From Caulobacter endophyticus (lineage in GTDB: Bacteria; Pseudomonadota; Alphaproteobacteria; Caulobacterales; Caulobacteraceae), in NCBI RefSeq assembly GCF_029543245.1, contig NZ_JARQWV010000007.1:173104-237103 (forward strand): DNA of 64,000 nt, in the 5' to 3' direction. This document shows positions 1-9,234 of this stretch, piece by piece. A model generated the notes under the pieces. The model had not been told where the DNA came from. It made no database searches and saw only the letters and a list, made by a program, of their open reading frames with translations. Position 1 is the stretch's first letter, and every line of letters starts with the position of its first letter. Made by a program: the position numbers and the translations under genes.

Positions 1-293
1 TCCAGCGCGCGCAGGGTCATCTCGGCCCCGGCCTGGGTCAGGCTGGAGACCATGACCACCGGCATGGGCCGCAGGCGCATGATCTTCTCGAGGAACTCGA
101 TGCCGTTCATGTTCGGCATCTCGATGTCGAGGGTCACGACGTCGGGGTTCAGGGCCTTGATCATGCCGCGGGCCTCGAACGGGTCGCCGGCGGCGCCGAC
201 CACCTCGATCTCGGGATCGCGGTTGAGGGCGGCCGTGATCAGGCCGCGCATGGTCGCCGAGTCGTCGACGACGAGGGTGCGAATCTTGGCCAT
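1..293 (-). CDS. cheB: CheB, chemotaxis response regulator methylesterase (N-terminal part)
   Basis: This is the first 97 codons of CheB, cut by the left window edge. It starts [18 protein letters not shown], which gives the acidic pair of a receiver domain, and the phospho-acceptor Asp lies in [12 protein letters not shown]. CheB removes methyl groups from (or deamidates) chemoreceptors once CheA phosphorylates it. Only the receiver domain is visible; the methylesterase domain would lie outside the window. It starts two bases after the cheR stop codon, so it is the last visible gene of the che operon. The gene name rests on the receiver sequence plus its position directly after cheR; another receiver protein is unlikely there. 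Confidence 0.9.
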   Translation of the reverse strand, partial: MAKIRTLVVDDSATMRGLITAALNRDPEIEVVGAAGDPFEARGMIKALNPDVVTLDIEMPNMNGIEFLEKIMRLRPMPVVMVSSLTQAGAEMTLRAL

Positions 294-295
294 GG

Positions 296-1174
296 TCAGA
301 CCCCCGTCTTGCGATAGGCGGTCAGGCCGCAGCTCTCGAAGCCGCGCACATTGGCGCCGACGCGTTCGGAGTGGCCGACATAGAGCTTGCCGCCCGGCGC
401 CAGCAGCGGCGCGAAACGGCTCCAGACCCGCTCCTGGGTCGGTTCATCGAAATAGATCACGACATTCCGGCAGAAAATGGCGTCGAACGGACCCTTCATC
501 GGCCACGACGGACCGTTGAGGTTCAGCTCGCGGAAGGCGACGAGGCTGCGCGCGGCCTCGCAGACCCGCCAGGCGCGGCGGTCGCTCGGATCACGCTCGA
601 AATACTGGCCGCGCATCGATTGCGACACGCCTTCCAGCAGGTGCTCGTCATAGACGGCGGTCCGGCCGGTGGCCAGGACGTTGGTGTCGATGTCGGTGCC
701 CAGGATGCGGATGTCCAGTTCGGCGGCGTTGGGCCAAACAGACAGCACCGTGAACGCCATCGAATAGGGTTCCTGGCCCGACGAGCTGGCGGCGGACCAC
801 AGACGCAGGCGGCGGCCGGCGCGCACCTGGTCGGCGATCGGCTCCAGGATGTTGGCGCGCAGGTCGTCGAAGTGGTGCGGCTCGCGGAAGAAGCGGGTGA
901 CGTTGGTCGTCAGGGCCCGCAGCATCTCCTGGCTTTCGTCGTGACCCTGCTCGCTGGTCACGAAGGCGCAGTATTCCTTGAACGAGCGCAGGCCCAGGGC
1001 GCGCAGGCGCTTGGCCAGGCGCGAATAGACCAGCGTGGCCTTGGTGTCGGGCAGGCTGATGCCAGCCATGCCGTACAGGATCTCGGCGATGCGCTTGAAG
1101 TCCTGGGTCGTGAACGCGAACTCGCCATCGACGATGGCTTCGCGGCGATCCGTGGGGGCGGAGGCGAAGGTCAT
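296..1174 (-). CDS. cheR: CheR, chemoreceptor glutamate methyltransferase
   Basis: A 292-residue CheR of normal family length. It methylates glutamates of chemoreceptor signalling domains using S-adenosylmethionine. The N-terminal helical domain covers about residues 18-90 and includes the NVTRFFRE segment just after it. The SAM-binding Rossmann domain follows, with [20 protein letters not shown] and the CRNVVIYF motif typical of CheR. Its ATG overlaps the cheW stop by one base (TGATG), so translation is probably coupled. Both chemoreceptors in this window end in a Trp-Glu-Glu-aromatic tail, which is the kind of C-terminal tether CheR binds in other bacteria. Confidence 0.95.
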   Translation of the reverse strand: MTFASAPTDRREAIVDGEFAFTTQDFKRIAEILYGMAGISLPDTKATLVYSRLAKRLRALGLRSFKEYCAFVTSEQGHDESQEMLRALTTNVTRFFREPHHFDDLRANILEPIADQVRAGRRLRLWSAASSSGQEPYSMAFTVLSVWPNAAELDIRILGTDIDTNVLATGRTAVYDEHLLEGVSQSMRGQYFERDPSDRRAWRVCEAARSLVAFRELNLNGPSWPMKGPFDAIFCRNVVIYFDEPTQERVWSRFAPLLAPGGKLYVGHSERVGANVRGFESCGLTAYRKTGV

Positions 1175-1641
1175 CAGGCGGCCAGGGCCTCGCGCTCGGG
1201 CAGCAGGCGATCGAGCGAGATCTCGCTGATCATCCGGCCCTCGATGGAAATGATGCCGCGGATGAAGCTGCGAACGGCGTCGCAGGCCAGGTCCGGGGTC
1301 GGCTGAACGAGGTCGTCGGTGATCGACAGGATGTCCGACACCGCGTCGACCAGCATGCCGATCATGCGGTCGCCCGCCTTGACCACGATGAACACGCTGC
1401 GGACGGTCGGCTCGATCACCGGCATGCCCAGACGGCAGGCCAGGTCCATGATCGGCAGCACCGCGCCGCGCAGGTTGATGACGCCGCGCATGTAACCGGG
1501 CGACTGCGGAAGCGTGGTGGCGGGGCTCCAGCCGCGGATCTCGCGGACGGCCATGATGTCCACGCAGTATTCCTGCTCGCCCACGCGGAAGGAGATCAGC
1601 TCGCGACGTTCGGCGCCGGTGGTGATGATTTCTTCTGACAT
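1174..1641 (-). CDS. cheW: CheW, chemotaxis coupling protein
   Basis: A 155-residue single-domain CheW that couples chemoreceptors to CheA in the membrane-associated array. The typical opening is present ([24 protein letters not shown]), followed by [18 protein letters not shown] and the VDAVSDIL segment, which are the core strands of the CheW SH3-like fold. The gene lies 4 bases after cheA and overlaps cheR by one base. The family, length and context all agree. Confidence 0.95.
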   Translation of the reverse strand: MSEEIITTGAERRELISFRVGEQEYCVDIMAVREIRGWSPATTLPQSPGYMRGVINLRGAVLPIMDLACRLGMPVIEPTVRSVFIVVKAGDRMIGMLVDAVSDILSITDDLVQPTPDLACDAVRSFIRGIISIEGRMISEISLDRLLPEREALAA

Positions 1642-1645
1642 CGGC

Positions 1646-3952
1646 TTATTCCGCGGCGATCAGGGTGGGTTCGACGGGGCGGGGCGGTTCGCGGCGGCGC
1701 AGGCTGATCACCGCATCGACGTCGAGGATGAGGGCCACGCGGCCGTCGCCCAGGATCGTCGCGGCGGCCACGCCGTCGACCTGCTGGTAGTTCTGCTCCA
1801 GCGACTTGATGACCACCTGGCGCTGGCCGTGGATGGCGTCGGCCACCAGGGCGGCGCGCGAGCCGTCCTCGCCCTCGACCAGCAGCACGACGCCTTCGGT
1901 CGGCGGGGGCGAGGCCTCGCGGTAGCCCAGGGTCAGGCCGACGTCGATCAGCGGCACGAAGCTGTCGCGGACGGCCAGCACCGAGCCGACCGGGCCCAGC
2001 GGGCGAACTTCTTCGGGCTTGGGACGCAGGCTCTCGACGATGGCGGCCAGCGGCACCACCAGGGTCTCGCCGGCGACGTCGACCACCATGCCGTCAAGGA
2101 CGGCCAGGGTCAGCGGCAGGCTCAGCGTGAAGGTCGAGCCCTGGCCCGGACGCGAGGTGATCGAGATGCGGCCGCCGAGCGCCTGCACCGAGCGCTTGAC
2201 CACGTCCATGCCGACGCCGCGGCCCGAGACGTCCGAGATCTTGTCGGCGGTCGAGAAGCCCGGGAGGAAGATCAGGTTGTCGATCTCCTCGTCGGTCAGC
2301 TGCAGCTCCGGCGAGATCAGGCCCTTCTTGATCGCGATCGAGTGGACGCGCTCGCGGTTGATGCCCTTGCCGTCGTCGGACACCTCGATGACGATCCGGC
2401 CGCTGCGATGCAGGGCGGCCAGCTTCACGACACCTTCCGGGTTCTTGCCGGCCGCCTTGCGCTCCTCGGGGCTTTCCAGCCCGTGGTCGATGGCGTTGCG
2501 CAGCATGTGGGTGATCGGGTCGGACAGACGCTCGATGACCGTCTTGTCGACCTCGGTGTTCTCGCCGTCCATCACCAGGCGGGCCTGCTTGCCCGTCATG
2601 CTGGCGACTTCGCGGACCAGGCGCGGCATGCGCTGGAACACCGACTTCACCGGCTGGGCGCGGATGGCCATGACGCTGTCCTGGATCTCGCGCGTCAGCT
2701 GTTCCAGCTCGTCGAGGCCCATGGCCAGGTTGGAGGAGGGGGCGATGCCGTATTCGCCGACACGCTGGGCCAGCATGGCCTGGTTGATGACCAGCTCGCC
2801 GACCAGGTCGATCAGGCGGTCGATGCGCTCGGGATCGACGCGGATCACCGACTGGCCCGGACCCGGGACGTCGATCTGCTGGGTCTTGGCGGCGGCGGCC
2901 GGAGCAGCGGCCACCGGCGCCGGCGCGGCCACGGGCGTGGCGACCGGAGCGGGAGCAGCTTCGACGACCGGCGCGACCGCGACAGGTTCGGGGGCGGATT
3001 CCACGACGACCGGAGCGGGAGCCTCGGCGATGACCACGGGCTCGGGCGCGGCGATGGCCGCCGGGGTCTCGCCGGCCAGCAGGGCGGCCAGGGCGGCGTC
3101 GGCGCTCAGGCCCTCGCCGCGGGTGATTTCCAGGTCGCAGTCGCCGTCGACGAATTCGAAGACCTCGCGGATGGCGGTCTCGTCTTCCTCGGTCTCCAGG
3201 CGCACCGTCCAGGTGGCGTAGGCGGCTTCGGCGTCCAGCATGTCCAGCGGCGGGATGGCGCTGGCGTCCAGGGTGGCCTCGATCGGGCCCAGGCGCGCAA
3301 GTTCGCGCAGCAGCAGGGCGGTCTCGTTGGCCTTGCGGTAGAGGTCCGACTTCGGACGGATAGACACCGTCCAGACGTTGCCCGCGGCGGCGGCGACGTC
3401 GGCCGCCTGCTCGTCGATGGTGATCGTCATCGGCTGGAAGTCGAAGCCCAGGTCGTCGTCGTCCAGGGCGTCGTCGGCCCCGATCAGCGCTTCGGCCGGG
3501 GCGGCGGCGACGGGCGCGGCTTCGAACACCGGCGCCTCGACAACGGCGGCGGGAGCCGGCGCGGCGTTGGGGTCGGTGCAGGCCTTCAGCTCGGCGGCCA
3601 TGGCGGCCGAGACGGCTTCGTCCACGACGCCCAGGCCGCGGGCCGAGCTGACGTGGTCGGCCAGCACGTCCGAGGCGCGCAGCAGGGTCACCACCAGGTC
3701 GGGGGTCGCAGGCACTTCGTTGGAACGAACGGCGTCGAGCAGGGTCTCGAACACGTGGGCGAAGCGCACCAGCGGCTCGAGGCCGAAGGCGCCGGCGCCG
3801 CCCTTGATCGAGTGGACGGCGCGGAACACGGCGTTGACGGTGTCGCCGTCGTCGTTGCCGTCCTGCATGGCCAGGAGTCCGCCTTCGAGGTCGGCGAGAA
3901 GTTCCTCGCACTCCTGGAAGAAGGTGACCTTGATGGCCTCTAACTCGTCCAT
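1646..3952 (-). CDS. cheA: CheA, chemotaxis histidine kinase
   Basis: A 768-residue CheA that autophosphorylates and passes phosphate to CheY and CheB. The domains run in the usual order. First is an HPt domain with the phospho-accepting His47 in [12 protein letters not shown] second small domain spans about 115-270, followed by a long Ala/Pro/Val linker (about 275-345). Then come the dimerisation helices and the HATPase domain, with an N box ([10 protein letters not shown]), a G1 box (DDGKGI) and a G2 box (GRGVGMD). A CheW-like P5 domain ends the protein. It starts 57 bases after the cheY stop in the same operon. The linker is low-complexity and its length is likely to vary between relatives. 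Confidence 0.97.
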   Translation of the reverse strand: MDELEAIKVTFFQECEELLADLEGGLLAMQDGNDDGDTVNAVFRAVHSIKGGAGAFGLEPLVRFAHVFETLLDAVRSNEVPATPDLVVTLLRASDVLADHVSSARGLGVVDEAVSAAMAAELKACTDPNAAPAPAAVVEAPVFEAAPVAAAPAEALIGADDALDDDDLGFDFQPMTITIDEQAADVAAAAGNVWTVSIRPKSDLYRKANETALLLRELARLGPIEATLDASAIPPLDMLDAEAAYATWTVRLETEEDETAIREVFEFVDGDCDLEITRGEGLSADAALAALLAGETPAAIAAPEPVVIAEAPAPVVVESAPEPVAVAPVVEAAPAPVATPVAAPAPVAAAPAAAAKTQQIDVPGPGQSVIRVDPERIDRLIDLVGELVINQAMLAQRVGEYGIAPSSNLAMGLDELEQLTREIQDSVMAIRAQPVKSVFQRMPRLVREVASMTGKQARLVMDGENTEVDKTVIERLSDPITHMLRNAIDHGLESPEERKAAGKNPEGVVKLAALHRSGRIVIEVSDDGKGINRERVHSIAIKKGLISPELQLTDEEIDNLIFLPGFSTADKISDVSGRGVGMDVVKRSVQALGGRISITSRPGQGSTFTLSLPLTLAVLDGMVVDVAGETLVVPLAAIVESLRPKPEEVRPLGPVGSVLAVRDSFVPLIDVGLTLGYREASPPPTEGVVLLVEGEDGSRAALVADAIHGQRQVVIKSLEQNYQQVDGVAAATILGDGRVALILDVDAVISLRRREPPRPVEPTLIAAE

Positions 3953-4009
3953 TCCAACGTTCCTAAAACGAGAAGGTCTTTAAGTGCCCCCGGGGAGGGG
4001 GAAACGACG

Positions 4010-4375
4010 TCAGGCCGCGACGCGGCGGATGGCGTCGACCAGCTTTTCCGGGTTGAACGGCTTGACGATCCAGCCCGTGGCGCCGGCGCGGCGCGCGCGG
4101 TCCTTCTTGGCCGGGTCGCTTTCCGTGGTCAGCACCAGGATCGGGATGGCGCGATAGTCGTCGTCGACCCGCACCGCCTCGATGAAGCCGAAGCCGTCCA
4201 GCTTGGGCATGTTGATGTCGGTGATGATCACGTCGGGGCGATGGGCCGAAAGAACTTCCAGCCCGTGCTCGCCGTCGACCGCTTCGACGACGTTGAACCC
4301 GGCGCCGGCGAGGGCCATGCGCAGCATGTCCCGCATCGTTCGGGAATCATCGACCGTGAGGACCGTCCGCGTCAC
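4010..4375 (-). CDS. cheY: CheY-type single-domain response regulator
   Basis: A 121-residue receiver-only protein. It begins with GTG at 4375, and the GTGA there overlaps the stop of the upstream STAS gene by four bases. I chose this start because the receiver fold begins immediately (TRTVLTVDDSRTMRDML), while the longer open frame upstream encodes no recognisable domain. The acidic pair (VDDS), the phospho-acceptor Asp in IITDINMPKLDG, a Thr in LVLTTESD and the Lys in IVKPFNPEKL are all present. It is the phosphorylation partner of the CheA encoded next and would act on the flagellar motor or serve as a phosphate sink; which one cannot be told from sequence. Confidence 0.93.
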   Translation of the reverse strand: MTRTVLTVDDSRTMRDMLRMALAGAGFNVVEAVDGEHGLEVLSAHRPDVIITDINMPKLDGFGFIEAVRVDDDYRAIPILVLTTESDPAKKDRARRAGATGWIVKPFNPEKLVDAIRRVAA

Positions 4376-4656
4376 GATTGAACTCCATGGATATCCGCCG
4401 AAAGAAGCGCCCCTTCGGCGCCGAACAGACGGGTGGTTTCGACAAAGGCCTCCGAAGGGGCCCGGATAGAAAAGGACTTGCCGTCCGCCGCCCAGGCGGT
4501 CTTGGCCGCCAGGAGCACTTGCAGGCAAAGGCCGCCGAGACGACGGACGTTGCCGGCGTCGACCTCGACCGCATCGCCGCGACGTTCCAGGAACGCCGCC
4601 TTGAGGGGACCCGAGGCCTTCAGATCAAGCGTTTCGGGCAGCGAAAGGACAGTCAT
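4372..4656 (-). CDS. STAS-domain protein of the che operon
   Basis: A 94-residue single STAS-like domain starting at ATG 4656, which overlaps the stop of the chemoreceptor gene (TGATG). STAS features are the alternating beta/alpha pattern and the segment VDAGNVRRLGGLCLQVLLAA, the place where anti-anti-sigma proteins carry a phosphorylatable Ser or Thr. Here that position is not an obvious Ser/Thr. A gene in this position of the Caulobacter che cluster has been called cheX, but it is not related to the CheX phosphatases of other bacteria, so I leave the symbol empty. The role is unknown; tight coupling to cheY and the receptor suggests a part in receptor signalling. Confidence 0.85.
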   Translation of the reverse strand: MTVLSLPETLDLKASGPLKAAFLERRGDAVEVDAGNVRRLGGLCLQVLLAAKTAWAADGKSFSIRAPSEAFVETTRLFGAEGALLSADIHGVQS

Positions 4657-6623
4657 CAAAACTCCTCCCAGCCGTCGCTGACCGGGGCGGCCGCGGCAGC
4701 GGCGCCGCCACGGCCAGGCCGGGCGAAGGCGCCGAGCCGGGCGCGTTGCTCGGCGACGGGGTTGCGGGCCGGCGAGTCGACGGCGACGTCGGCTTCGCGC
4801 GGGCGTTCAAAGCGTTGCGTGGCGCCTTCGCCCACACGGAAGCGACCGATCAGGCGCACCAGCTCCGCGGTCTCGCCCTTCAGCGAGTGCGTCGCGGCGG
4901 TCGATTGCTCGACCATGGCGGCGTTCTGTTGGGTCACCTGATCCATCTGGTTGACGGCGGTGTTGACTTCGTTGAGGCCGGTCGCCTGCTCGGCCGCCGA
5001 GGCGGCGATTTCGGTGACCAGGGCGTCGATCTCGCCGACCTTCACCACGATCCGCTGCAGGGCCTCGCCGGTCTGGCCGACCAGGCTGACCCCGGCAGAG
5101 ACCTGCTGGGTCGACGACGAGATCAGGGTCTTGATCTCCTTGGCGGCCTCGGCCGAGCGCTGGGCGAGCGCGCGGACTTCCTGGGCGACCACCGCGAAAC
5201 CACGTCCCGCTTCGCCCGCCCGGGCGGCCTCCACCCCGGCGTTGAGCGCCAGGAGGTTGGTCTGGAAGGCGATCTCGTCGATCACGCCGATGATCTGGCT
5301 GATCTGCTTGGAGGAATTTTCGATTTCGCCCATCGCGGACACTGCCTGATGGACGACCTGGCCGGAATGCGTCGCTTCGCCACGGGTGGTCGAGACCACG
5401 TCCGAGGCCTGGCGGGCGCCCGAGGCCGTGCGGCGCACGGTGGCGGTCAGCTCGTCGAGGGCGGCGGCGGTCTCTTCCAGGCTGGCGGCCTGCTGCTCGG
5501 TGCGGCGCGACAGGTCGTCGGAGGCGTGGGCGATTTCGTCGGCGCCGGTGCGCAGGCCGTCGGTCGAGGCCGTAATGACCTTCACGGTGTCCTGCAGCTG
5601 GGCGATGGCGCCGTTGAAGTCGTCCTTCAGCTTGGCGTACTCGCCCGGGAAGTTGGCGGTGACGCGGAAGGTCAGGTCGCCCTGGGCCAGGCGCTCGAGG
5701 CCCTCGGCCAGCGAGCTGACCACCAGGGCGCTTTCGCGGGCGGCGGCGGCGGCGGCCTGTTCCTTGGCGCGACGCTCGTCGGCGGTCAGGGCGGCCGACT
5801 TCTCCTGCTCGGCGCGCAGCTGTTCCAGGTGCAGCTGGTTGTCGCGGAACACCTTCAGCGAACGCACGATGGCGCCCAGCTCGTCCCCACGGGTCAGGCG
5901 TTCCAGATCGATGCCGTTGTCGCCCTTGGAGAGCTTCTCGGTGGCGCCGGCGATGTCGCCGATCGACTTGCGGGTCGTCATCACGGTCATGAACGCCAGG
6001 GCGCCGACGGCGGCCAGGGTGATGAGCGAGAGAACGATGGTGATGCTGATCGAGGCGGCGGCCTCGGCCTGGCGCTTGGCGGCCTGCGTCTTGGCGCGGC
6101 TGGCGGCGTCGTCGACGACCTTCTGCAGCTGAGCGGCCATCTTGACATATTGGTCTTCGAAGCTGCCGGCGAAGCTCATCGCCATGCCCGCGTCGACATC
6201 GACCATGCCGCTGACGGTGTCGACGGCGCTGCGGCACTCGGCCAGCGCCTTGACCAGGGCGTCGATCTTGGGACGTTCCGAGACCGGAAGACGGCCGGAG
6301 AGGGCCTTCATTTCCTTGCCCAGGGTGTCGAACTCCGCGAGCAGTTCGGTGATGCGCGGACCGGCCGGAGCGGCCATCGGGTCGGCCTTGGAGGCCAGGA
6401 TCTGGTAGAGCTTGCCGTGAGCGTCTGTGATGCGGCGCGACAGCGACTGGATTTCGCTGTTGGTGCGCATGTCGGTCTCGACGACCTGATGCAGCGCGGC
6501 CGACTGGCTCTTCTGCACGACGATGGACCCCACGGCCATGGCCGCCAGCATCAGCAGAGCGAAAGCCGGCGCGAAGCCGATTTTTATGATCAACGGCAGA
6601 TCGACGAGTCGAAAGCGCTTCAT
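4656..6623 (-). CDS. mcpA: Methyl-accepting chemotaxis protein, first gene of the che operon
   Basis: A 655-residue transmembrane chemoreceptor. I start it at ATG 6623, which has GGAGG about 9 bases upstream and puts the first membrane helix (about residues 13-35) at the N terminus; an upstream ATG would add 21 unlikely residues. The order is TM1, a periplasmic four-helix ligand domain, TM2 near residue 185, HAMP segments, and a cytoplasmic methylation and signalling domain whose tip contains [20 protein letters not shown]. The last residues are DGWEEF, resembling the pentapeptide that tethers CheR. The position at the head of a che operon in the order seen in Caulobacter supports the name mcpA. 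A half CtrA-like box (TTAACC, minus strand near 6713-6718) and a GANTC site (6691-6695) lie upstream and would fit cell-cycle control, but this is weak. Confidence 0.93.
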   Translation of the reverse strand: MKRFRLVDLPLIIKIGFAPAFALLMLAAMAVGSIVVQKSQSAALHQVVETDMRTNSEIQSLSRRITDAHGKLYQILASKADPMAAPAGPRITELLAEFDTLGKEMKALSGRLPVSERPKIDALVKALAECRSAVDTVSGMVDVDAGMAMSFAGSFEDQYVKMAAQLQKVVDDAASRAKTQAAKRQAEAAASISITIVLSLITLAAVGALAFMTVMTTRKSIGDIAGATEKLSKGDNGIDLERLTRGDELGAIVRSLKVFRDNQLHLEQLRAEQEKSAALTADERRAKEQAAAAAARESALVVSSLAEGLERLAQGDLTFRVTANFPGEYAKLKDDFNGAIAQLQDTVKVITASTDGLRTGADEIAHASDDLSRRTEQQAASLEETAAALDELTATVRRTASGARQASDVVSTTRGEATHSGQVVHQAVSAMGEIENSSKQISQIIGVIDEIAFQTNLLALNAGVEAARAGEAGRGFAVVAQEVRALAQRSAEAAKEIKTLISSSTQQVSAGVSLVGQTGEALQRIVVKVGEIDALVTEIAASAAEQATGLNEVNTAVNQMDQVTQQNAAMVEQSTAATHSLKGETAELVRLIGRFRVGEGATQRFERPREADVAVDSPARNPVAEQRARLGAFARPGRGGAAAAAAPVSDGWEEF

Positions 6624-6959
6624 GACAAATCCCCTCCAAGCGACGGCCGTGCCCACGGACCGTTCGCAACGTGAGGCGATCATCACGATAGAGTCCTAAT
6701 AGTTCCTGACTTTGGTTAAGGATGATGGCCGCACCCTGTCGCACCCCGTATCGATGCGCGCGCATGCACGTGTTTTTGAGTCTAGAGTGCGGGGAATGTG
6801 GCGGCTTGGCGCCCTTCACAAGTCATTATGGTTATCGATAAGTAAATATCGATTATTCTTCGCTGACTCAGAATATCTTAACTCGCTCCTGGGAAAAGGT
6901 GCAGGCGTCCGGTTGGCGCAACGTCCAACGGACGAACAAAAAATACTAGGAGCAGCGGG
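6624..6959. other. Intergenic region between divergent mcpA and a small secreted-protein gene
   Basis: These 336 bases hold no credible gene. The part from about 6825 to 6950 is clearly richer in A+T than the surrounding genes and contains an inverted repeat (listed separately) and a GANTC methylation site at 6865-6869. Promoters for the leftward che operon and for the rightward small gene are expected here; no classical -35/-10 pair could be assigned with confidence. Confidence 0.6.
6834..6853. promoter_or_regulatory. Inverted repeat ATCGATA-N6-TATCGAT
   Basis: Two 7-base arms in perfect inverted orientation are separated by six bases, about 110 bases before the start of the small TonB_C-like gene. 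The geometry (7-6-7, AT-rich centre) fits a dimeric repressor or activator site. The regulator is unknown. Confidence 0.35.
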
Positions 6960-7271
6960 ATGAAATATCCGATCGCTATTGCCGCGGGAATCGCCGGCAG
7001 CTTTTTCGTCGCTCAGGCCGCTTCGGCCGCCGGCGGTTTCGAAGACCAAATGGGCCGCTGCCTCCAGCAGTTCGCCAACACCAAGGACGCCGCTCAGGTG
7101 ATGCTCGAGTGCACCGCCGACGCCGGCAAGCTCTCGGCCTGCAAGGTCGTGGACAACAGCGCGGCCGGTAAGGGCTTCGACAAGGCGGCCATGTGCATCG
7201 CCGAGAAGCTGCCGATGGGCTCGAAGACCGGCACCGTGAAGGTTCCGTTCCGCTTCCCGGGCGGCGCGTAA
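6960..7271 (+). CDS. Small secreted protein resembling a stand-alone TonB C-terminal domain
   Basis: A 103-residue protein with a clear signal peptide (residues 1-23, ending AQAASA) and an AGGAG ribosome site about 8 bases upstream. After the signal it reads like the C-terminal domain of TonB-family energy transducers: LSACKVVDNSAAGKGFDKAA, then a V-x-V-P-F-x-F strand (KVPFRFPGG) at the end. The membrane anchor and proline-rich region of a real TonB are missing, so it cannot transduce energy in the usual way. Two Cys residues flank the helix and could pair. The similarity is by motif only. The gene stands alone with its own AT-rich upstream region. Confidence 0.6.
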   Translation: MKYPIAIAAGIAGSFFVAQAASAAGGFEDQMGRCLQQFANTKDAAQVMLECTADAGKLSACKVVDNSAAGKGFDKAAMCIAEKLPMGSKTGTVKVPFRFPGGA

Positions 7272-7439
7272 GTCTTACGCGCCTTCCCAGAGGGGGTTTC
7301 AAGCGCCTCCGCTGGTCCAGGCCGGCGCATCCCGCAGGGGACGCGCCAAGGCCGGATCGGCGGGGGCGTTTTGCTGTCTGGAGCACGGGGTTTGCAAGTA
7401 ACGCCGGGCATCTTCTTCTTCATCGATGCGGTTCCCAAG

Positions 7440-7464
7440 AAAAAGACCCGCCTTGCGGCGGGTC
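7440..7464 (-). terminator. Rho-independent terminator of the globin-coupled MCP gene
   Basis: Read on the minus strand, an 8-base-pair stem GACCCGCC/GGCGGGTC with a 4-base loop is followed directly by TTTTT. It lies about 70 bases after the stop codon of the chemoreceptor gene at 7534-9114, in the correct orientation. Confidence 0.85.
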
Positions 7465-7533
7465 AGGTGAGGAGACGCGCGAAGAAACTGGTCGGAGCGC
7501 GCTACGCTAAGCCGCGCCCCGACGGCACAGAAC

Positions 7534-9114
7534 TCAGTACTCTTCCCAGTCCTGCTCGATGGCGACGGCGGTCGAGCCGCGGTGCGCGCCGGGACGGGAG
7601 GCCACGCGGGGCGCGGCCGGGCGAGGGGCTGGACGGGCGGCCTGGGCCGGCGCCGCTTGGCGGGAGGTCTTGAAGCCGCCGACGAGGCGGGTCAGCTCGT
7701 TGGACTGGCCCTTCAGCGAGTGGGTCGCGGCGGTGGTCTGCTCGACCATGGCGGCGTTCTGCTGGGTGACCTGGTCCATCTGATTGACGGCGATATTGAC
7801 CTGGGCGAGGCCGCTCGACTGTTCCTGGGCCGAGGACGAGATCTCGCCGACCAGGGCGTCGATCTCGGCCACCTTGACGACGATGCCGCGCAGGGCCTCG
7901 CCGGTCTGGCCGACCAGGGCCACGCCGGCCTCGACCTGCTTGGACGAGGCGCCGATCAGGCTCTTGATCTCCTTGGCGGCTTCCGCCGAACGCTGGGCCA
8001 GGGCCCGCACTTCCGAGGCGACGACCGCAAAACCCTTGCCCGCATCGCCGGCCCGCGCGGCTTCGACGCCGGCGTTGAGGGCCAGGAGGTTGGTCTGGAA
8101 GGCGATCTCGTCGATCACCCCGATGATGTTGCTGATCTCGCGCGAGCTGGTCTCGATCTCGCCCATGGCGGCGACGGCGTCGGTGACGACGATGCCCGAG
8201 CGCTCGGCGTCGGTCTTGGCGCCGGCCACCACGTCCGAGGCCTGGCGGGCGCCGGCGGCGGCGCGTTTCACCGTGGCGGTGATTTCGTCGAGGGCGGCGG
8301 CGGTTTCTTCCAGGCTGGCGGCCTGCTGTTCGGTGCGGCGCGACAGGTCGTCGGCGGCGACGCCGATTTCGTCGGTGCCCGAGCGGATGCCGTCGGTGGC
8401 GGCGGATACCGCGGCCATGGCTTCCTCCAGGGTCGCGACGGCGGCGTTGAAATCGCCCTTCAGCTTCTGGAAGTCGGAGGTGACCTCGATGTCGAGGCGC
8501 GAAGCCAGGTCGCCCTCGGCCAGGCGCGAAAGGGCCTCGCCCAGGGCCTGAACCACGGCGGTCTGGCTGCGTTCGTTGGCCAGACGCACCTCTTCCAGGC
8601 GCTTGCGCTCGGCCTCGATGGTCTCGAGATAGATCGAGATGGCGAAGTCCATGTCGAGCATGACCGCCTTCATCAGGGCCGAAACCGCGTCGCCGGCCTT
8701 TTCGGCGCCGTCGGCCTTGGCCATGAAGCCCTTGGGCCAGATCTCGCGGATGGCCGAGCGCATCAGGTGCTCGCTGACCAGGGCGTAGCCGCCGATGTAC
8801 CAGCGCGGCTCCAGGCCGATGCGGGCGTGGGTCTCGCCGATCGTGCGCACGGCCTTGACGTAGGTGTCGCTGAAGTCGGCCTCGGCGATCACCGACCAGT
8901 GCGACTTCTGGCGATTGCCGGCCGCATCCATGTGGCGCTCGTCGCCGAAGAACTTGCGGGTCTCGGGCGTGGCCTTGACGCGATCGTAGAAGCCCTTCAG
9001 CGCCGGGCCGATTTCCCGCTCGATGAGCGGACGCAGAGCCCGCAGGGCCGCACGGGCTCGGTTGTCGAGACCCATGAACGCAACGCGGTCACTCAGTGCA
9101 TAGTCCTGGCTCAT
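7534..9114 (-). CDS. Globin-coupled methyl-accepting chemotaxis protein (likely oxygen sensor)
   Basis: A 526-residue soluble receptor. The start at ATG 9114 places the globin fold at the N terminus. The sensor domain covers about residues 15-175 and carries the globin-coupled sensor signature with the probable haem-ligating His96 in IGETHARIGLEPRWYIG. No transmembrane helix is present, so it should be cytoplasmic. A short helical segment leads to the methylation and signalling domain, whose tip has [20 protein letters not shown], near-identical to that of the neighbouring mcpA product. The C terminus is DWEEY, a CheR-tether-like tail. It is probably an aerotaxis receptor of the HemAT type feeding the same CheA. 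It has its own terminator and is separate from the che operon. Confidence 0.9.
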   Translation of the reverse strand: MSQDYALSDRVAFMGLDNRARAALRALRPLIEREIGPALKGFYDRVKATPETRKFFGDERHMDAAGNRQKSHWSVIAEADFSDTYVKAVRTIGETHARIGLEPRWYIGGYALVSEHLMRSAIREIWPKGFMAKADGAEKAGDAVSALMKAVMLDMDFAISIYLETIEAERKRLEEVRLANERSQTAVVQALGEALSRLAEGDLASRLDIEVTSDFQKLKGDFNAAVATLEEAMAAVSAATDGIRSGTDEIGVAADDLSRRTEQQAASLEETAAALDEITATVKRAAAGARQASDVVAGAKTDAERSGIVVTDAVAAMGEIETSSREISNIIGVIDEIAFQTNLLALNAGVEAARAGDAGKGFAVVASEVRALAQRSAEAAKEIKSLIGASSKQVEAGVALVGQTGEALRGIVVKVAEIDALVGEISSSAQEQSSGLAQVNIAVNQMDQVTQQNAAMVEQTTAATHSLKGQSNELTRLVGGFKTSRQAAPAQAARPAPRPAAPRVASRPGAHRGSTAVAIEQDWEEY

Positions 9115-9234
9115 CTGGCCGCTTCCCCGATTGAGATATCGGTGGTCACTCTCGCGGTCGATGGTTAATGCGCCAACAACTTTTCCCGTTTTGAGCGCGT
9201 CAGGACGTCGCACTCTACCGTGTTATGCTTGCGG

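Noticed and set aside
1514..3943. Long plus-strand open frame of 809 codons across cheA and cheW
   Set aside because: It is an antisense shadow of cheA and cheW. Its translation is His/Asp/Gly-rich with no domains, and the minus-strand proteins are unmistakable.
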